NCBI GenBank assembly: GCA_001312405.1
Contig: BBDR01000005.1
Location: 62,001-126,000, forward strand
DNA: 64,000 bases
Direction of reading: 5' to 3'
From: Clostridium sp. NkU-1
GTDB lineage: Bacteria; Bacillota_A; Clostridia; Lachnospirales; Lachnospiraceae
How positions within the stretch are numbered: position 1 is the first letter of the stretch; every line of letters starts with the position of its first letter. The notes beneath the pieces were generated by a model. The model saw only the letters and a program-made list of their open reading frames with translations. It was not told the origin of the DNA and did not search any database. A program made the translations under genes and the position numbers. This document shows positions 38,510 through 48,503 of this stretch, piece after piece.

Positions 38510-39266
38510 TTATTTGCAGTATATCTCTACCGCATCCCGCAGAAACACTGCGCAGCCGGGTGCGATCTTATCGTAATACGCAGTAAAGCGCGGATCATCC
38601 ACATACATCTGGGTTACGCCTTTATGGGCTTCTTTGCTGTAATCGTTCCAATAAAAGCAGAGCCATTTTTTTATGCAGCTCACAGGCTTTCTGCGCCAAT
38701 TCGCCGGCAGGGTCGCCTTGCTCAAAAGCTGCCTTTAATGTCTTATTCAAATCTTCTGTCAGCTCTTCCAATTCAATATACTGTTCCTTGCTCATGTTTA
38801 AAACCTTGGTGTTGGAGCGGTCGATGGGTTCATCCCCGTATTTTGCCCGGGCCTCCTCTCCATATTGACGCTCGTTATTGTCTACCAGTTTTTGAAGAAA
38901 GCCTTCAAACTTTTCCTGATCACTCATTATCATTTCTCCTTTCATGGTCTTGATGGTCTTCTCGACATTGGCGACCAGCAAATTCAATTGCTCCCGCCTG
39001 GCAAGGAGGGCAGATAAATGGCTCTCCAGCGCCAAAAGCCCGTCAAAATCCTTTGAAGCAAGAATATTTCGGATTTCTTCCAGCGACACGCCCAGTTCAC
39101 GGTAAAAAAGGATTTGCTGCAGCCGATCGATCTCCTTTTGTCCGTAAATCCGGTATCCATTGGAACTGATCCGGGCGGGCGAAAGCAATCCCAACTCATC
39201 ATAGTACCGCAGAGTTCTTGTACTGACACCCGCCAATTTCGCCAGCTTGTTGATGGTGTATTCCAT
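38510..39266 (-). CDS. MerR-family regulator with TipAS domain
   Basis: MerR helix-turn-helix (MEYTINKLAKLAGVSTRTLRYYDELGLLSPARISSNGYRIYG), a coiled-coil dimer helix (residues ~75-115), and a TipAS antibiotic-recognition domain (EKFEGFLQKLVDNNERQYGEEARAKYGDE...YVDDPRFTAYYDKIAPGCAVFLRDAVEIY). TipAS members bind thiopeptide-like drugs. One break near 38665-38672, between ACELHKK and the WNDYSKEAHKG segment. The ATG at 39266 follows AAGGGGG. Corrected ~252 aa. Confidence 0.88.
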
Positions 39267-39535
39267 CTTTTCACCCCCTTGCAAAAACCACTATAAACTA
39301 TTACGCCGCGTTAATGTCAACCGTTTTATAAAAAGATTTATGTAAAAAAATTCAGGCTGATGTTAAAACTTTCTTTACCCGCCTCATTCAAAGACCTTTC
39401 AATCGTAAACAACAAACCTGTGTACTGGCATAAATTATACCGCCATTGCTACCGGCATATAATTACCGGCAAATTTTACATTCTTTAGGCAAACTCACAT
39501 ACAAGTTTGAAAGCCTATGCGTCTGACAGACATTG

Positions 39536-39564
39536 TTGACAAAATAGACTATGTACTATAAAAT
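39536..39564 (+). promoter_or_regulatory. SigA promoter of the methyltransferase leader
   Basis: TTGACA (39536-39541), 17-bp spacer, TAAAAT (39559-39564), starting a ~255-nt untranslated leader. Confidence 0.8.
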
Positions 39565-39569
39565 GATAA

Positions 39570-39823
39570 CATAAAATTTAACAGAAAAGGTGATGGAAGT
39601 CCGGCATATCTGATGCCACATAATCGGTGGTATGGATATAACTGGAAAAGAGTAAATAAAATCAATTTAATAGGTTTAAGAACAAGCTGTCCTCGCAGTT
39701 TTGTTTTTGTACCTGATTTTTGATTTTATTTTACTCTATACTTCTCTTTTATCTTAGGAAGATTAGTCGTAGAGTAAAATCCACGGCTATTTCTTTTGCT
39801 CAATTTCGAAAGGAGAAAACATT
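39570..39823 (+). promoter_or_regulatory. Long leader with attenuator-like alternative stems
   Basis: TTTTACTCTA (39729-39738) pairs with TAGAGTAAAA (39770-39779). The downstream arm also lies inside a competing hairpin TAGTCGT / ACGGCTA followed by TTTCTTTT. A GGTGATGG site earlier in the leader could open a short peptide. The layout resembles translation-controlled attenuation of resistance genes; this is inference. Confidence 0.5.
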
Positions 39824-40654
39824 ATGTTCAAAAGCTTAATTTCAATTTTAGAAAGGCCGCCACTATACACTAAAACAAAAGTTCCTTTTTGGGATGATGA
39901 ACATATATCAAAGCAAATGCTCAAAGCCCATCTAGATCCTATCTTTGAAGGTGCAAGCAGGAAGTTAGCATTCATAGATAAATCTGCTGTTTGGATAAAA
40001 GAGATTGCACCACCGTCAAGGTACAGGCAGCTTCTTGACCTTGGCTGTGGTCCTGGAATATATGCTGAAAAATTTACAAAAATGGGCTATCAGGTGACAG
40101 GAATTGATTTTTCCAAACGATCTATAAATTACGCCATGGAGTCTGCCAAAAAAAGAAGCTTAGATATTCGCTACTTATATCAGAATTATTTAAATATGAA
40201 TTTAAATAGTAAATATGATTTTTCGACAATGATTTATTGTGACTACGGTGCGCTGTCAACAGCAGACAGGCAAATTTTAATGACTACGGTATATCATCAT
40301 CTAAAATCTGGGGGAAGGTTCTTGTTGGATGTTTTTTCAATGGTTAAGTATAACGATTTTGATGAAAAACAAACATGGGAGATTTGTCAAAATGGTGGAT
40401 TTTGGCACAAAGAAAAATATATAGCATTTAACGGATGCTATAAGTATCCGGATAATGTAACATTAGAACAAACTTCTATTGTTTATGATACAGGGGCTAC
40501 CTCTTACTATTTATGGAATACCTACTTTACCAAGAAAGCGCTGATTAAAGAAGCAATTAATGCAGGTTTTAAAGTATGTGAAGTGTTTGGAGATGTTGCA
40601 GGCAGCACTTATCATACAGATAACACAACTATTTCTATACTGCTAGAAAAATAA
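39824..40654 (+). CDS. Class I SAM-dependent methyltransferase
   Basis: Intact 276-aa methyltransferase: motif I LLDLGCGPGIYAEKF (residues ~70-84), motif II VTGIDFSKRSI, motif IV MIYCDYGALS, and HHLKSGGRFLLDVF. The first ~65 residues (WDDEHISKQMLKAHLDP...) are an N-terminal cap seen in small clusters of clostridial methyltransferases. More AT-rich than its neighbours and preceded by an attenuator-like leader, which suggests recent acquisition and inducible expression. Ends before a terminator (40683-40722). Substrate unknown. Confidence 0.82.
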   Translation: MFKSLISILERPPLYTKTKVPFWDDEHISKQMLKAHLDPIFEGASRKLAFIDKSAVWIKEIAPPSRYRQLLDLGCGPGIYAEKFTKMGYQVTGIDFSKRSINYAMESAKKRSLDIRYLYQNYLNMNLNSKYDFSTMIYCDYGALSTADRQILMTTVYHHLKSGGRFLLDVFSMVKYNDFDEKQTWEICQNGGFWHKEKYIAFNGCYKYPDNVTLEQTSIVYDTGATSYYLWNTYFTKKALIKEAINAGFKVCEVFGDVAGSTYHTDNTTISILLEK

Positions 40655-40682
40655 TATCCTATCCCATCATTTCTTAAGCGGC

Positions 40683-40722
40683 ACCCTGCCGAATAAAAAA
40701 ACTGTGATTCGGCAGGGTAGTT
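40683..40722 (+). terminator. Terminator after the methyltransferase gene
   Basis: ACCCTGCCGAAT, 12-nt loop, ATTCGGCAGGGT, then AGTTTA. It lies 28 bp after the stop. Confidence 0.7.
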
Positions 40723-40770
40723 TATGAATGGCGGTTTGAAGATAACCGCCATATATGTGCATCTATTTTC

Positions 40771-41690
40771 TTACGGTAAAATGTTCCCGGCACTAAGATA
40801 AATCTCGTACCATTCTTCCCGTGTCAACTGAATATCAACAGCCTTGGCACAATCTTTTAAACGCTCCACATTCATGGTCCCGGTCACAGGCTGCATATGG
40901 GCTGGATGGCGCAGCAGCCACGCCATTGCAATGGTCGTGTTGCTGACCTCATATTTAGCGGCGATTTCATCAATCTTAGCATTAAGTTTTGGAAACTTTT
41001 CATTGCCCAGGAATACACCCTCAAAAAAATCCGTACTGGAACGGAGACCAGGGCTGAATGGTGATATCATTGATACGGCAGAAATCAATTACGCTGCCAT
41101 CCCGGTTCACTGCCAGATCATCAAGCATATTGACATGAAGCCCCTGGGAGATCATACTGGCGTTTGTAATGCTTAACTGAAGCTGATTCGCGACAATCGG
41201 CTGTTTAACAAACTTCTTCAGCAGCTGTATCTGCATGGGGTTTTGGTTGGAAACGCCAAAATTACGCACCTTACCTGTGCTTTGCAGGATGTCAAAGGCC
41301 TCGGCAACCTCTTCCGGCTCCATCAGCGCATCCGGACGATGGAGCAATAATGCATCCAGATAATCCGTTTTAAGCCTTTTTAAGCTGCCATCCACTGATT
41401 CTAAAATATGCTTTTTGGAGAAATCGAAAGCAATACCTGGACGGATGCCGCATTTGGATTGCAGGAACATCTTTTCACGCACGCCAGCGTTCATTTGTAC
41501 CGCATCTGCAAATATCTCCTCACATACGCCGCCGCCATATATGTCCGCATGATCAAAAAAAATTAGTACCTATATCCAGTGCTGCCTGTACGAAACGCTC
41601 CGCTTCGGACTTATCCAGTTTATTGATGCGCATACAGCCGACTGCAATCGCCGGTACCTGCAAATTCCCTAACTTAACTGTTCTCATGAC
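40771..41690 (-). CDS. Aldo/keto reductase (YdhF-like)
   Basis: NADPH-dependent oxidoreductase with a TIM barrel. Frame-corrected N-terminus MRTVKLGNLQVPAIAVGCMR, then DHADIYGGG (catalytic Tyr and Asp), LLHRPDALMEPEEVAEAF, GKVRNFGVSN, and the C-terminal PVTGTMNVERLKD NADP block. Length ~305 aa, as in YdhF. Breaks at an eight-T run near 41560 and a seven-T run near 41022, each repaired by removing one base. Same strand as the alcohol dehydrogenase and second reductase upstream. Physiological aldehyde or ketone unknown. Confidence 0.87.
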
Positions 41691-41710
41691 ATTGAACCTC
41701 CTTATCAGAT

Positions 41711-41778
41711 GTCAAGCGGATATTCGCAACCCGCTCCGCTACTTGCTCACAGCGTGCCCCGCTTCACCGGGCATAACC
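41711..41778. repeat. Dispersed 68-bp intergenic repeat, copy B
   Basis: Same length as copy A (11561-11628), 58 of 68 positions identical; differences cluster in the middle. It lies between the YdhF-like gene and the alcohol dehydrogenase gene. Confidence 0.75.
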
Positions 41779-41818
41779 TCTCTTCCAGGTTCCCGGCATA
41801 TAATTTCAGACTTTTTTT

Positions 41819-42994
41819 CTATTGCGCCAGCTTATAAATCTCCAGCACATCCTGCCAGTAGAGCTTTTTCAAGCCCCCAATTGGCTGCTCATTTCCAAAT
41901 GCAGCCCCTGTGGCCTTTTTGGCCATTAATTCAAGCTGGCCGGCATCGATGCCAAGCTCTCCAAGGGTTGCCGGAAGCCCCATCTTGTTGAAAAATTCCC
42001 TCAGGCGCAAAATAGCTTCCTGAATCATTGCATCCGGATCGCGGTAGCTGCCCTTCACACCCATGACATTGACTGCAAACTGCACGAACATGTTAACATT
42101 GTCCTTATAAACATACTGCATCCACGCAGGTGTCAGCACGGCCAGACCGGCTCCGTGGGCCACGTCGTAGATGGCACTGAGTTCATGCTCCATGCCATGC
42201 AGGCCCAGTCCTGTTCACGGCCCATACCCACTAAACCGTTATGGGCAACTGTACCTCCAAAACCCACCTCGCACCAGGCATTGTAGTTTTGTGGATTTTC
42301 AAGGACAAGAGGGGCGTTCTTTATGATGGTTCTTAATACTGTTTCGCATAAGCCATCCGTTAAATCAGTATGAGTCGTATTGGTAAAATAGCGTTCAAAA
42401 ACATGGCTCATCATGTCAGCCACACCATTGGCGATCTGATTCTTTGGCAGAGTATAGAACAATTCCGGATTCATAACGCTGAGCAAAGGCCGAAGATGAG
42501 GGCTGCCATAGCCGTATTTCAATTGTTTTTCCTCATTGGTGATCACAGTATCGCCGCTTGCTTCGCTTCCTGCTGCAGGAATGGTAAGAATCGTGCTACC
42601 GGCAGCGCCTTTTTGATCGCCTTGCCCTGTTCATAAATCTCCCAGACATCACCATCATAATATACACCATTGCAATGGCCTTGGCAGAATCAATAACGCT
42701 TCCTCCGCCCACAGCCAGGATTAAATCCACCTTTTCTTCTTTGCACAGGGCAATTCCTTCATGAACCAGTGAAAGACGGGGATTTGGCACCACGCCCCCA
42801 AGCTCTGCATAAGAGATCCCGCTCTCCTTCAGAGAAGTGATCACTGTGTCATATAGCCCGCTCTTTTTGATGCTTCCCCCGCCGTAATGCAGCAGAACCT
42901 TGCCTGCATAGGGTTTTAAAAGCGCACCAATCCGATTTTCCATACCTTTTCCAAAGCGTATACGTGCCGGTGAATAAAAGTCAAAATTGAGCAT
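41819..42994 (-). CDS. Iron-containing alcohol dehydrogenase (butanol dehydrogenase-like)
   Basis: Group III dehydrogenase reducing aldehydes with NAD(P)H. Blocks: FYSPARIRFGKGMENRIG, DLILAVGGGSVIDSAKAIAM (nucleotide site), and frame-corrected CHGMEHELSAIYDVAHGAGLAVLTPAWM, whose His residues are iron ligands. Three breaks near 42680, 42600 and 42200; the last two are losses of one base in short runs. Corrected ~390 aa. It shares strand and direction with the two aldo/keto reductase genes and the MerR-controlled promoter at 43948-43978, so it may belong to an aldehyde-stress operon. Confidence 0.88.
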
Positions 42995-43042
42995 TTGTTT
43001 TCTTCCTTTCTATTGGGTTTATTTTAATTTCGTTTTTTTGCT

Positions 43043-43892
43043 TTACCATGTGATCGTATCAGGATCAGCAGAATATCCACAGCAGCCTTTTAAGTCTGCA
43101 ATTACCTGTACATCCTCAGGAGATAACTGGAAATCAAACACATCGGCATTTTCCCGGATGCGTTCAGGCGTAATGGATTTGGGAAGGGGCAGATATCCCC
43201 GTTCTAAGCTCCACCGCACGCAAATCTGGGCGATGGACTTTTTGTACTTTTGCGCCAGTGACTGCATTTGCGGAACTTCAAAAATCCTGCCTACGCCAAG
43301 GGGGCTATATGCTTCCAGAAGAATGGAATGTGCCCTGCAATAATCTACCACCTTATCCTGTGTATCGCCGGGGCAAAGCCGGATCTGATTGACCATTGGC
43401 TGGATGGCTGCAGTCTGCATAAGCGCTTCAAGATGATGAGGATGGAAATTACTCACACCTATTCCACGAATAAGCCCGGCTTTGTGCAGCTCTTCAAATG
43501 CTTTCCAGGTGCCGGCATTGGCTTCCTGCCACTGACTGCGGTACTTGATTGGATTAGGCCAGTGAATCAGATAAAGATCCAAATAGTCCATATCAAGATT
43601 TTCATCGTCTGTTTAAAAGCTTCCATGGTATTTTCATATCCATGCATATCATTTTGCAGCTTGCTGGTAATAAAGATATCCTCCCGGGCAATACCGCTTT
43701 CCTTTACTGCCATGCCAACGCTTTCTTCATTGCCATAACCTGCGGCGGTATCAATATGACGATAACCGCATTTCAGAGCTTCCTTCACCGATGCAACAGC
43801 ATATCCCCGTTATGTATCTGCCATGTTCCAAAGCCAATACATGGAATTTTAACGCCGTCTGAAAGTTCATAATAATCTGTTAATGTTTTCAC
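43043..43892 (-). CDS. Aldo/keto reductase (AKR5-type, diketogluconate reductase-like)
   Basis: NADPH reductase: [34 protein letters not shown] (Asp and catalytic Tyr), [19 protein letters not shown] (catalytic His), [15 protein letters not shown], and [19 protein letters not shown], which binds NADP. Corrected ~283 aa, standard for AKR5. Breaks near 43600 ([12 protein letters not shown]) and near 43790 (MLLHR...VKEALKCGY). The GTG start at 43892 follows GGGGGAG. It is the first gene behind a MerR-type promoter. Confidence 0.9.
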
Positions 43893-43947
43893 TATATTCT
43901 CCCCCAATCTGCAATTTGACAAACTGCTGCTTTGATAGTATATTGGT

Positions 43948-43978
43948 ATCATAAACCTTAACCTTAACTCTAAGTCAA
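43948..43978 (-). promoter_or_regulatory. MerR-type promoter with 19-bp spacer
   Basis: TTGACT (43978-43973), 19-bp spacer holding TTAGAGTTAAGGTTAAGG, TATGAT (43953-43948). The over-long spacer is the mark of promoters activated by MerR proteins, and the divergent MerR gene starts 70 bp away. Confidence 0.75.
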
Positions 43979-44047
43979 TATGAAAATGCAATAATTTCAC
44001 TATTTCAAACAACAACAGGAATTTCAAAATAAGGAGAGGAAATCTAC

Positions 44048-44434
44048 ATGGGTTACACAATCAAGCAGGTATCGGAACGCACAAATCTAAGCGCACATGT
44101 ACTGCGTTATTATGAAAAAGAAGGTCTTTTATTCAACATCAACAGAAGCAAAAGCGGCATCCGCTGTTATACGGAAGATGATCTGGAATGGCTGGGACTT
44201 ATCTGCTGTCTTAAGAACACAGGCATGTCCTTAAAACAAATCAAGGAATTTGTGGAGCTAAGTGCAGAAGGCAGAGACACACTCAAACAGCGGTGCCATA
44301 TTTTAATTGAACATAAGAAGAATGTGGAAGCCCAGATTCAGGAAATGAATAAGCATCTTGAAAAGGTATCCCATAAAATCGACTATTATACAAAGCAGTA
44401 TAATGAATACAACCATGGCGGATCTAAGCAATAA
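44048..44434 (+). CDS. MerR-family transcriptional regulator
   Basis: Intact 128-aa MerR protein: MGYTIKQVSERTNLSAHVLRYYEKEGLLFNINRSKSGIRCYTEDD is the winged HTH; residues ~80-120 are a dimerising coiled coil. No TipAS or effector domain. Related small MerR proteins activate aldehyde/electrophile detoxification genes, matching the divergent reductase and dehydrogenase genes. RBS AAGGAGAGG. Confidence 0.92.
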   Translation: MGYTIKQVSERTNLSAHVLRYYEKEGLLFNINRSKSGIRCYTEDDLEWLGLICCLKNTGMSLKQIKEFVELSAEGRDTLKQRCHILIEHKKNVEAQIQEMNKHLEKVSHKIDYYTKQYNEYNHGGSKQ

Positions 44435-44451
44435 CCATGGCATTTTTATAA

Positions 44452-44487
44452 TAAGGGCCTGCCCCTATTTATACGGGACAGGCTCTT
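44452..44487 (+). terminator. Terminator after MerR gene
   Basis: AGGGCCTGCCC, TATTTATA, GGGACAGGCTCTT, 18 bp past the stop. Confidence 0.75.
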
Positions 44488-44554
44488 GCAGTCTGAAGGA
44501 CGGATCGGCATCGTATATAAGCACCTTAGAATCTAAACTTGCGGCCGCTGATGA

Positions 44555-44700
44555 CTATTCTCTGTCTTTTTGGCATAAATGCTTTTTAATTTTTTTGAAA
44601 AGTCTCATCGCTTATGATATGTTCCATTTGGCATGCCTCTTTATCTGCAATTTGAGGGTCAATTCCAGCCGTTACAAGCTGATTTTTAAAGAAGCAATGG
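44555..44700 (-). pseudogene. C-terminal remnant of a DtxR/MntR-type metal regulator
   Basis: Minus-strand reading LVTAGIDPQIADKEACQMEH followed by IISDETFQK matches the metal-binding/dimerisation block (E-ACxxEHxISDE) of DtxR/MntR repressors; with one A removed it ends KIKKHLCQKDRE and TAG at 44557-44555. The N-terminal HTH is missing and the sequence joins straight onto the AraC-like fragment. Confidence 0.6.
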
Positions 44701-44983
44701 TAATAGAAATTCCATGATAGTGGGATAAGGGGAAAGTTGTGGATGTGGTTTCATTGGTAAGCCGATTGATCTCAAATATATCAGGATGGGGAAGCTTATT
44801 CTTATTTTGTCTATCCCGCATATGAAAATCATTATAAAACAGTTCGATGCCAGGTAAGATTTGATATCGGGTAATAACACCCTCTCCAGTTCCATTTTGC
44901 CTCTTGTATATGGAACAGCCATCCTCACTTGCTGTCTTTTGTACCTCCGGATCAAAAAAATCCGTAAAATTCTTGTTATTCAT
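44672..44983 (-). pseudogene. N-terminal fragment of an AraC-family regulator
   Basis: MNNKNFTDFFDPEVQKTASE...YQILPGIELFYNDFHMRD matches the ligand-side N-terminal region of a clostridial AraC group. After HPDIFEIN it jumps to LTNETTSTTFPLSHYHGISITI, as if an internal stretch (the EGRFECE region) were deleted, and then meets the MntR remnant. No AraC HTH follows. Confidence 0.55.
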
Positions 44984-45021
44984 TCTATGACATCGCCTTT
45001 GCTTTAGCCTGAGTCTGTTTC

Positions 45022-45698
45022 TTATATCTTTCTGTATTTGTGCTGCGGTCTTCCAACCTTTCCATATTCAACTAATTTATATATCTTCTCTTCCTTTTCC
45101 ATCAGCTCCAGATATCTTCTTACAGTGACTCTGGCTATCTGCAGCATTTCTGCAAGATTTTCCGCAGTATAATACTCTTCCCCGCCCTGCTCTATTTTTT
45201 CCCATATAGCATGATAGGTATATTTATTAAATCCCTTGGTAAAATCCGCTTCATTCTGGGCGGCGATCTGGCCTGATAAATACCGGTCTAAATCCTTCTG
45301 CTCGATCACTTCGCTGTTTTTAAAGCTGTCATACCTGTCCTTGAACTGCAGTAAGGCTTCCTTAAAACGCTCAAAGCGAAAAGGCTTAATCAGATAATCC
45401 ACCACTCCATACCGGAATGCCTCCTGGATTCGTTCTATGGATTTATCCGCTGTAATTAAAATAATATCCGCATTAAGCCCCTGGTTTCGGATCCATTTTA
45501 AAAAAATCCATTCCATTTTCATTGGGAAGATACACATCAAGCAGAATCAGATCCGGCTTTTTAGAAAGCATCGCTTTTTTTTGCTTCCTCCAGATTTGAT
45601 GCCGCTTTGTACAGGGAAAACCCTTCCACTCTTCTTAAAAATTTCGAGTTGATTTCCATAACCATTGGATCATCTTCCACAATCATGACTCCAATCAA
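45022..45698 (-). CDS. CitB/DcuR-type response regulator
   Basis: Receiver domain (MIVEDDPMV; Asp in DLILLDVYLPNENGMDF; LITADKS; KPFRFERF) and a C-terminal HTH (ENLAEMLQIARVTVRRYLELMEKEEKIYKLVEYGKVGRPQHKYR), the CitB arrangement. A TTG start at 45698 sits after GAAAGGAGG. Breaks at seven-to-nine-base A/T runs near 45505 and 45580. Corrected ~225 aa. Overlaps the kinase gene end; controls organic-acid genes in this family, here probably the KdgT-type carrier and malic enzyme upstream. Confidence 0.87.
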
Positions 45699-47299
45699 GT
45701 CGGTTCCTCCTTTCCATTGGAATTGTAATATCCCATTGCACCCCTTCTTCTGACGTTAAATGGATTGCTCCCCCGCATTCCTCAACGATCTTTTTCACTA
45801 TGGATAATCCCCAGCCCCGCTGCCCTTCCTTGGTGGAAAAGCCCTGATCAAATATTTTTTTCCCGCAGCTGCAGAATGATTCCATTCCCATTATCCTTTA
45901 CCCGGATCGTAAGGAACTGTTTCTCCTCAGCAATCCTGATGTATATACGGCCCGTCCCGTCATTTTTCACCTCATCCAGTGAATTTTCAATCAGATTTCC
46001 GATAACAGAGCCAGGTCTTGTGAATTCATGCCACAAGGCAGTTTATTCAGTCTGGAGCTTTCATCAATGGTTAACTTTATTCTGCATTCCTCCGCTTTAT
46101 TATACTTGGATAAAAGCAGAGCAGAAACGGCTGAATCCTTGATGTGATCAGTGAGAATATGACTCATTTCCGTTCTTATCCTGGCAACATCAGATATAAA
46201 CTGCAGGGCTTCTTCATATTCCTCAAGCTGTATGAGTCCTGCAATGGTATGAAGCTTATTCATAAATTCATGATTTTGTGCCCGCAGGGACCAGGCCAGC
46301 TTTTTTTACTCCTGTCAGCTCTTCCGCCAGTTTTGTTACCTCGGTTTTGTCCCGGAAACTGGCTATGACCCCGATCACCTGTCCCCGGTTCATAATAGGG
46401 ATCCGGTTGGTAACAATAAGAGTATCATGAAGCCTCTGTTCATCATCAAATTCTGCCTTCTTTGTACTTAATATATTTGTCATACGGGTATTGGGGATTA
46501 TCTCTTCAATACTGCGTCCAATTACCTGATGTTTCATTTCATCTTTATCAAATCCAAGAATCTGCAGGGCCGAATCGTTCATCAATGTGATCCGCCCCTC
46601 CCGGTCAATGGCTACCAGCCCTTCATGAATGGCATCCAGCATTCCCATTTTCTCATGATAAAGCTTTGCGATCTCATCCGGCTCCAATCCCAGCAGCATC
46701 TTCTTGATATTGTTAGCCAGTAAAAAGGCTCCTGCGCTTCCCGCCGACAATCCTCCAAAGCCGATTAACATGATATAGAAAACAGCCATGTGCTTTGCCT
46801 TTTCAATCCGCTCAATCAGCGTGCCAACAGAGACAAAACCGATTTCCTCATTGTGTTCATTATAAACCGGCGCAAAAGCACGGAGAGATTTTCCCAGGGT
46901 TCCGGTTGCTTCGGATACATAAGTCTCTCCCATGTGTACCACCCGGTACTCATCTCCTCCCTCAAACGCTTTTCCGATCATTTCGGGATTGGGATGGGAA
47001 TAACGCATTCCCTGGTTATCCGCCACTATAATATAATCTACAAGCTCCAGATTTTTAAGCTGCATATCAATATAAGCAGCAATCACCTGGGTATCCTTTT
47101 TTTCCAGTGCATCGATCACTTCGCTGGAATGTGCAACAAGCTCCGCCACATTCATGACATTGGTCTTCGCTTCTTTTTCGATGTTCCTGGTCATCCAGGG
47201 CGCAACAAAAGAGATAATAATGGTAATTGAAATAAAAACAACTGCAATGACTAATAAAATCAGCATGTTCTGCAGCTTCATCGGTTTTTTTCTATCCAT
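45670..47299 (-). CDS. CitA/DcuS-type sensor histidine kinase
   Basis: Membrane kinase: helix 1 (MLILLVIAVVFISITIIISFVA), periplasmic-type PAS/CACHE domain (EVIDALEKKDTQVIAAYIDMQLKNLELVDYIIVADNQGMRYSHPNPEMIGKAFEGGDE, the CitAP fold for citrate/dicarboxylates), helix 2 (residues ~170-195), cytosolic PAS, H-box HEFMNKLHTIAGLIQ, and ATP site GNLIENSLDEV, VKDNGNGI, WGLSIVKKIVEECGG. Breaks near 46305, 46010 and 45860 by A/T runs. Corrected ~535 aa. Senses C4- or tricarboxylic acids by family analogy. Confidence 0.9.
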
Positions 47300-47462
47300 A
47301 GCACACAGTTAATCCTTTCTCCCTTTATTTTACCAAATAATCCGGCGGATCACAATGTCCTTTCTTTTGCACAAAAGAATACTCCCACGGGCTGCAAACA
47401 TGTTTTATTCAAAGTCTGCCTCCCTGGGAGCATCGTATTCATGAATGGTTCTTAAACCGTTT

Positions 47463-48446
47463 TTATCCGGCCGTCTCAGTACTTCTGTTATTTTTAACTG
47501 TACTCAACTGATTCCTTCCAAGCCTTTTAAATACAAAGGATACAATAAACGGACAAACGATCGCCGATACCACGCAGGCTGCGGCTACTTGTGCTGTTGC
47601 TGCCGCTGCAACCACGGCAAGGGTCGGATCGGCTGCTGCAACCGCCTCAGGTGTTGCCACCGCATTCCCTGCCGTAGAACCGGTCGCCAGTCCAATGATA
47701 GGTTCTTCTTTAAACAGCTTAAGGAGTATATATGCCCCGATTCCGGTAAATGACGCCACGATTCCAAGCAAAATGCCGGGGCCTCCTGCTTTCACGATTG
47801 TTTCCAGATTCATTCCGGCTCCCAGAGGGAAGGAAAAGAACGGAATCAGCAGTAATTTACTGCTACCTAAAAAGGCTCTCATATCGGAATCCAGATTTCC
47901 TAAAATCATTCCGATCACAATCGGGACCAGCACTGCTATTAAAGCCTTAAAAGGAACCTGTGCCAGGCCGGAAGCTCCAAGCGCCACCAGGGTAAAGAAG
48001 GGGCCATCCTTAATTGACAGCAGGGCATATGCTCCCACATCAGTCTCATCCCCATATTGTGAGGCAAGGGAAGCATAAAGGCCTCCGTTGCAGTTGGTTA
48101 ATCCCGCAAGAATGGCTAATGGAGAAAGTCCAAGTACTCCGGAGGAGCCAAAGACCTTTCCGACAAAAATACCAATTCCCGCTCCTACGATAAATTTTCC
48201 TGTGATCAGCAGGGCGCCTTTTTTTATTGCCTTTGGAGCCAGCTTAAAATGAATTTGTGAACCGATCAGAAACATAAAACATGCTAAAATCGGCGTTGAC
48301 GCGGATTTACTGAATAAGGCAGTAGTAAATCCTCCTATTTCAAGGAACTGGGGGAAAAAGGTGTTGACCAGAACCCCTAAAAATAAGGGAACCACCATCA
48401 TACCTCCCGGTATTTTATCCAGCGTTTTTTTGATTGGAATCTGCAT
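47463..48446 (-). CDS. KdgT-family (2-keto-3-deoxygluconate permease) carrier
   Basis: Intact 327-aa carrier with about ten helices: MQIPIKKTLDKIPGGMMVVPLFLGVLVNTFFP at the start, GLTNCNGGLYASLASQYGDETDVGAYALLSIKDGPFF, and GSTAGNAVATPEAVAAADP. These are the KdgT signature blocks. Because it stands between a malic enzyme and a CitAB pair rather than KDG-metabolic genes, the substrate here may be a hydroxy- or dicarboxylate; this is inference. Confidence 0.87.
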   Translation of the reverse strand: MQIPIKKTLDKIPGGMMVVPLFLGVLVNTFFPQFLEIGGFTTALFSKSASTPILACFMFLIGSQIHFKLAPKAIKKGALLITGKFIVGAGIGIFVGKVFGSSGVLGLSPLAILAGLTNCNGGLYASLASQYGDETDVGAYALLSIKDGPFFTLVALGASGLAQVPFKALIAVLVPIVIGMILGNLDSDMRAFLGSSKLLLIPFFSFPLGAGMNLETIVKAGGPGILLGIVASFTGIGAYILLKLFKEEPIIGLATGSTAGNAVATPEAVAAADPTLAVVAAAATAQVAAACVVSAIVCPFIVSFVFKRLGRNQLSTVKNNRSTETAG

Positions 48447-48503
48447 ATTTCAAACCTCCTATTTTTATACAGGCCTTTCCTTCTATGTTTTGCGTCTGCT
48501 CTT

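Noticed and set aside
46790..47230. 146-aa ORF on + strand
   Set aside because: Lies antisense to the CitA-type kinase sensor domain; composition is a shadow of that gene.
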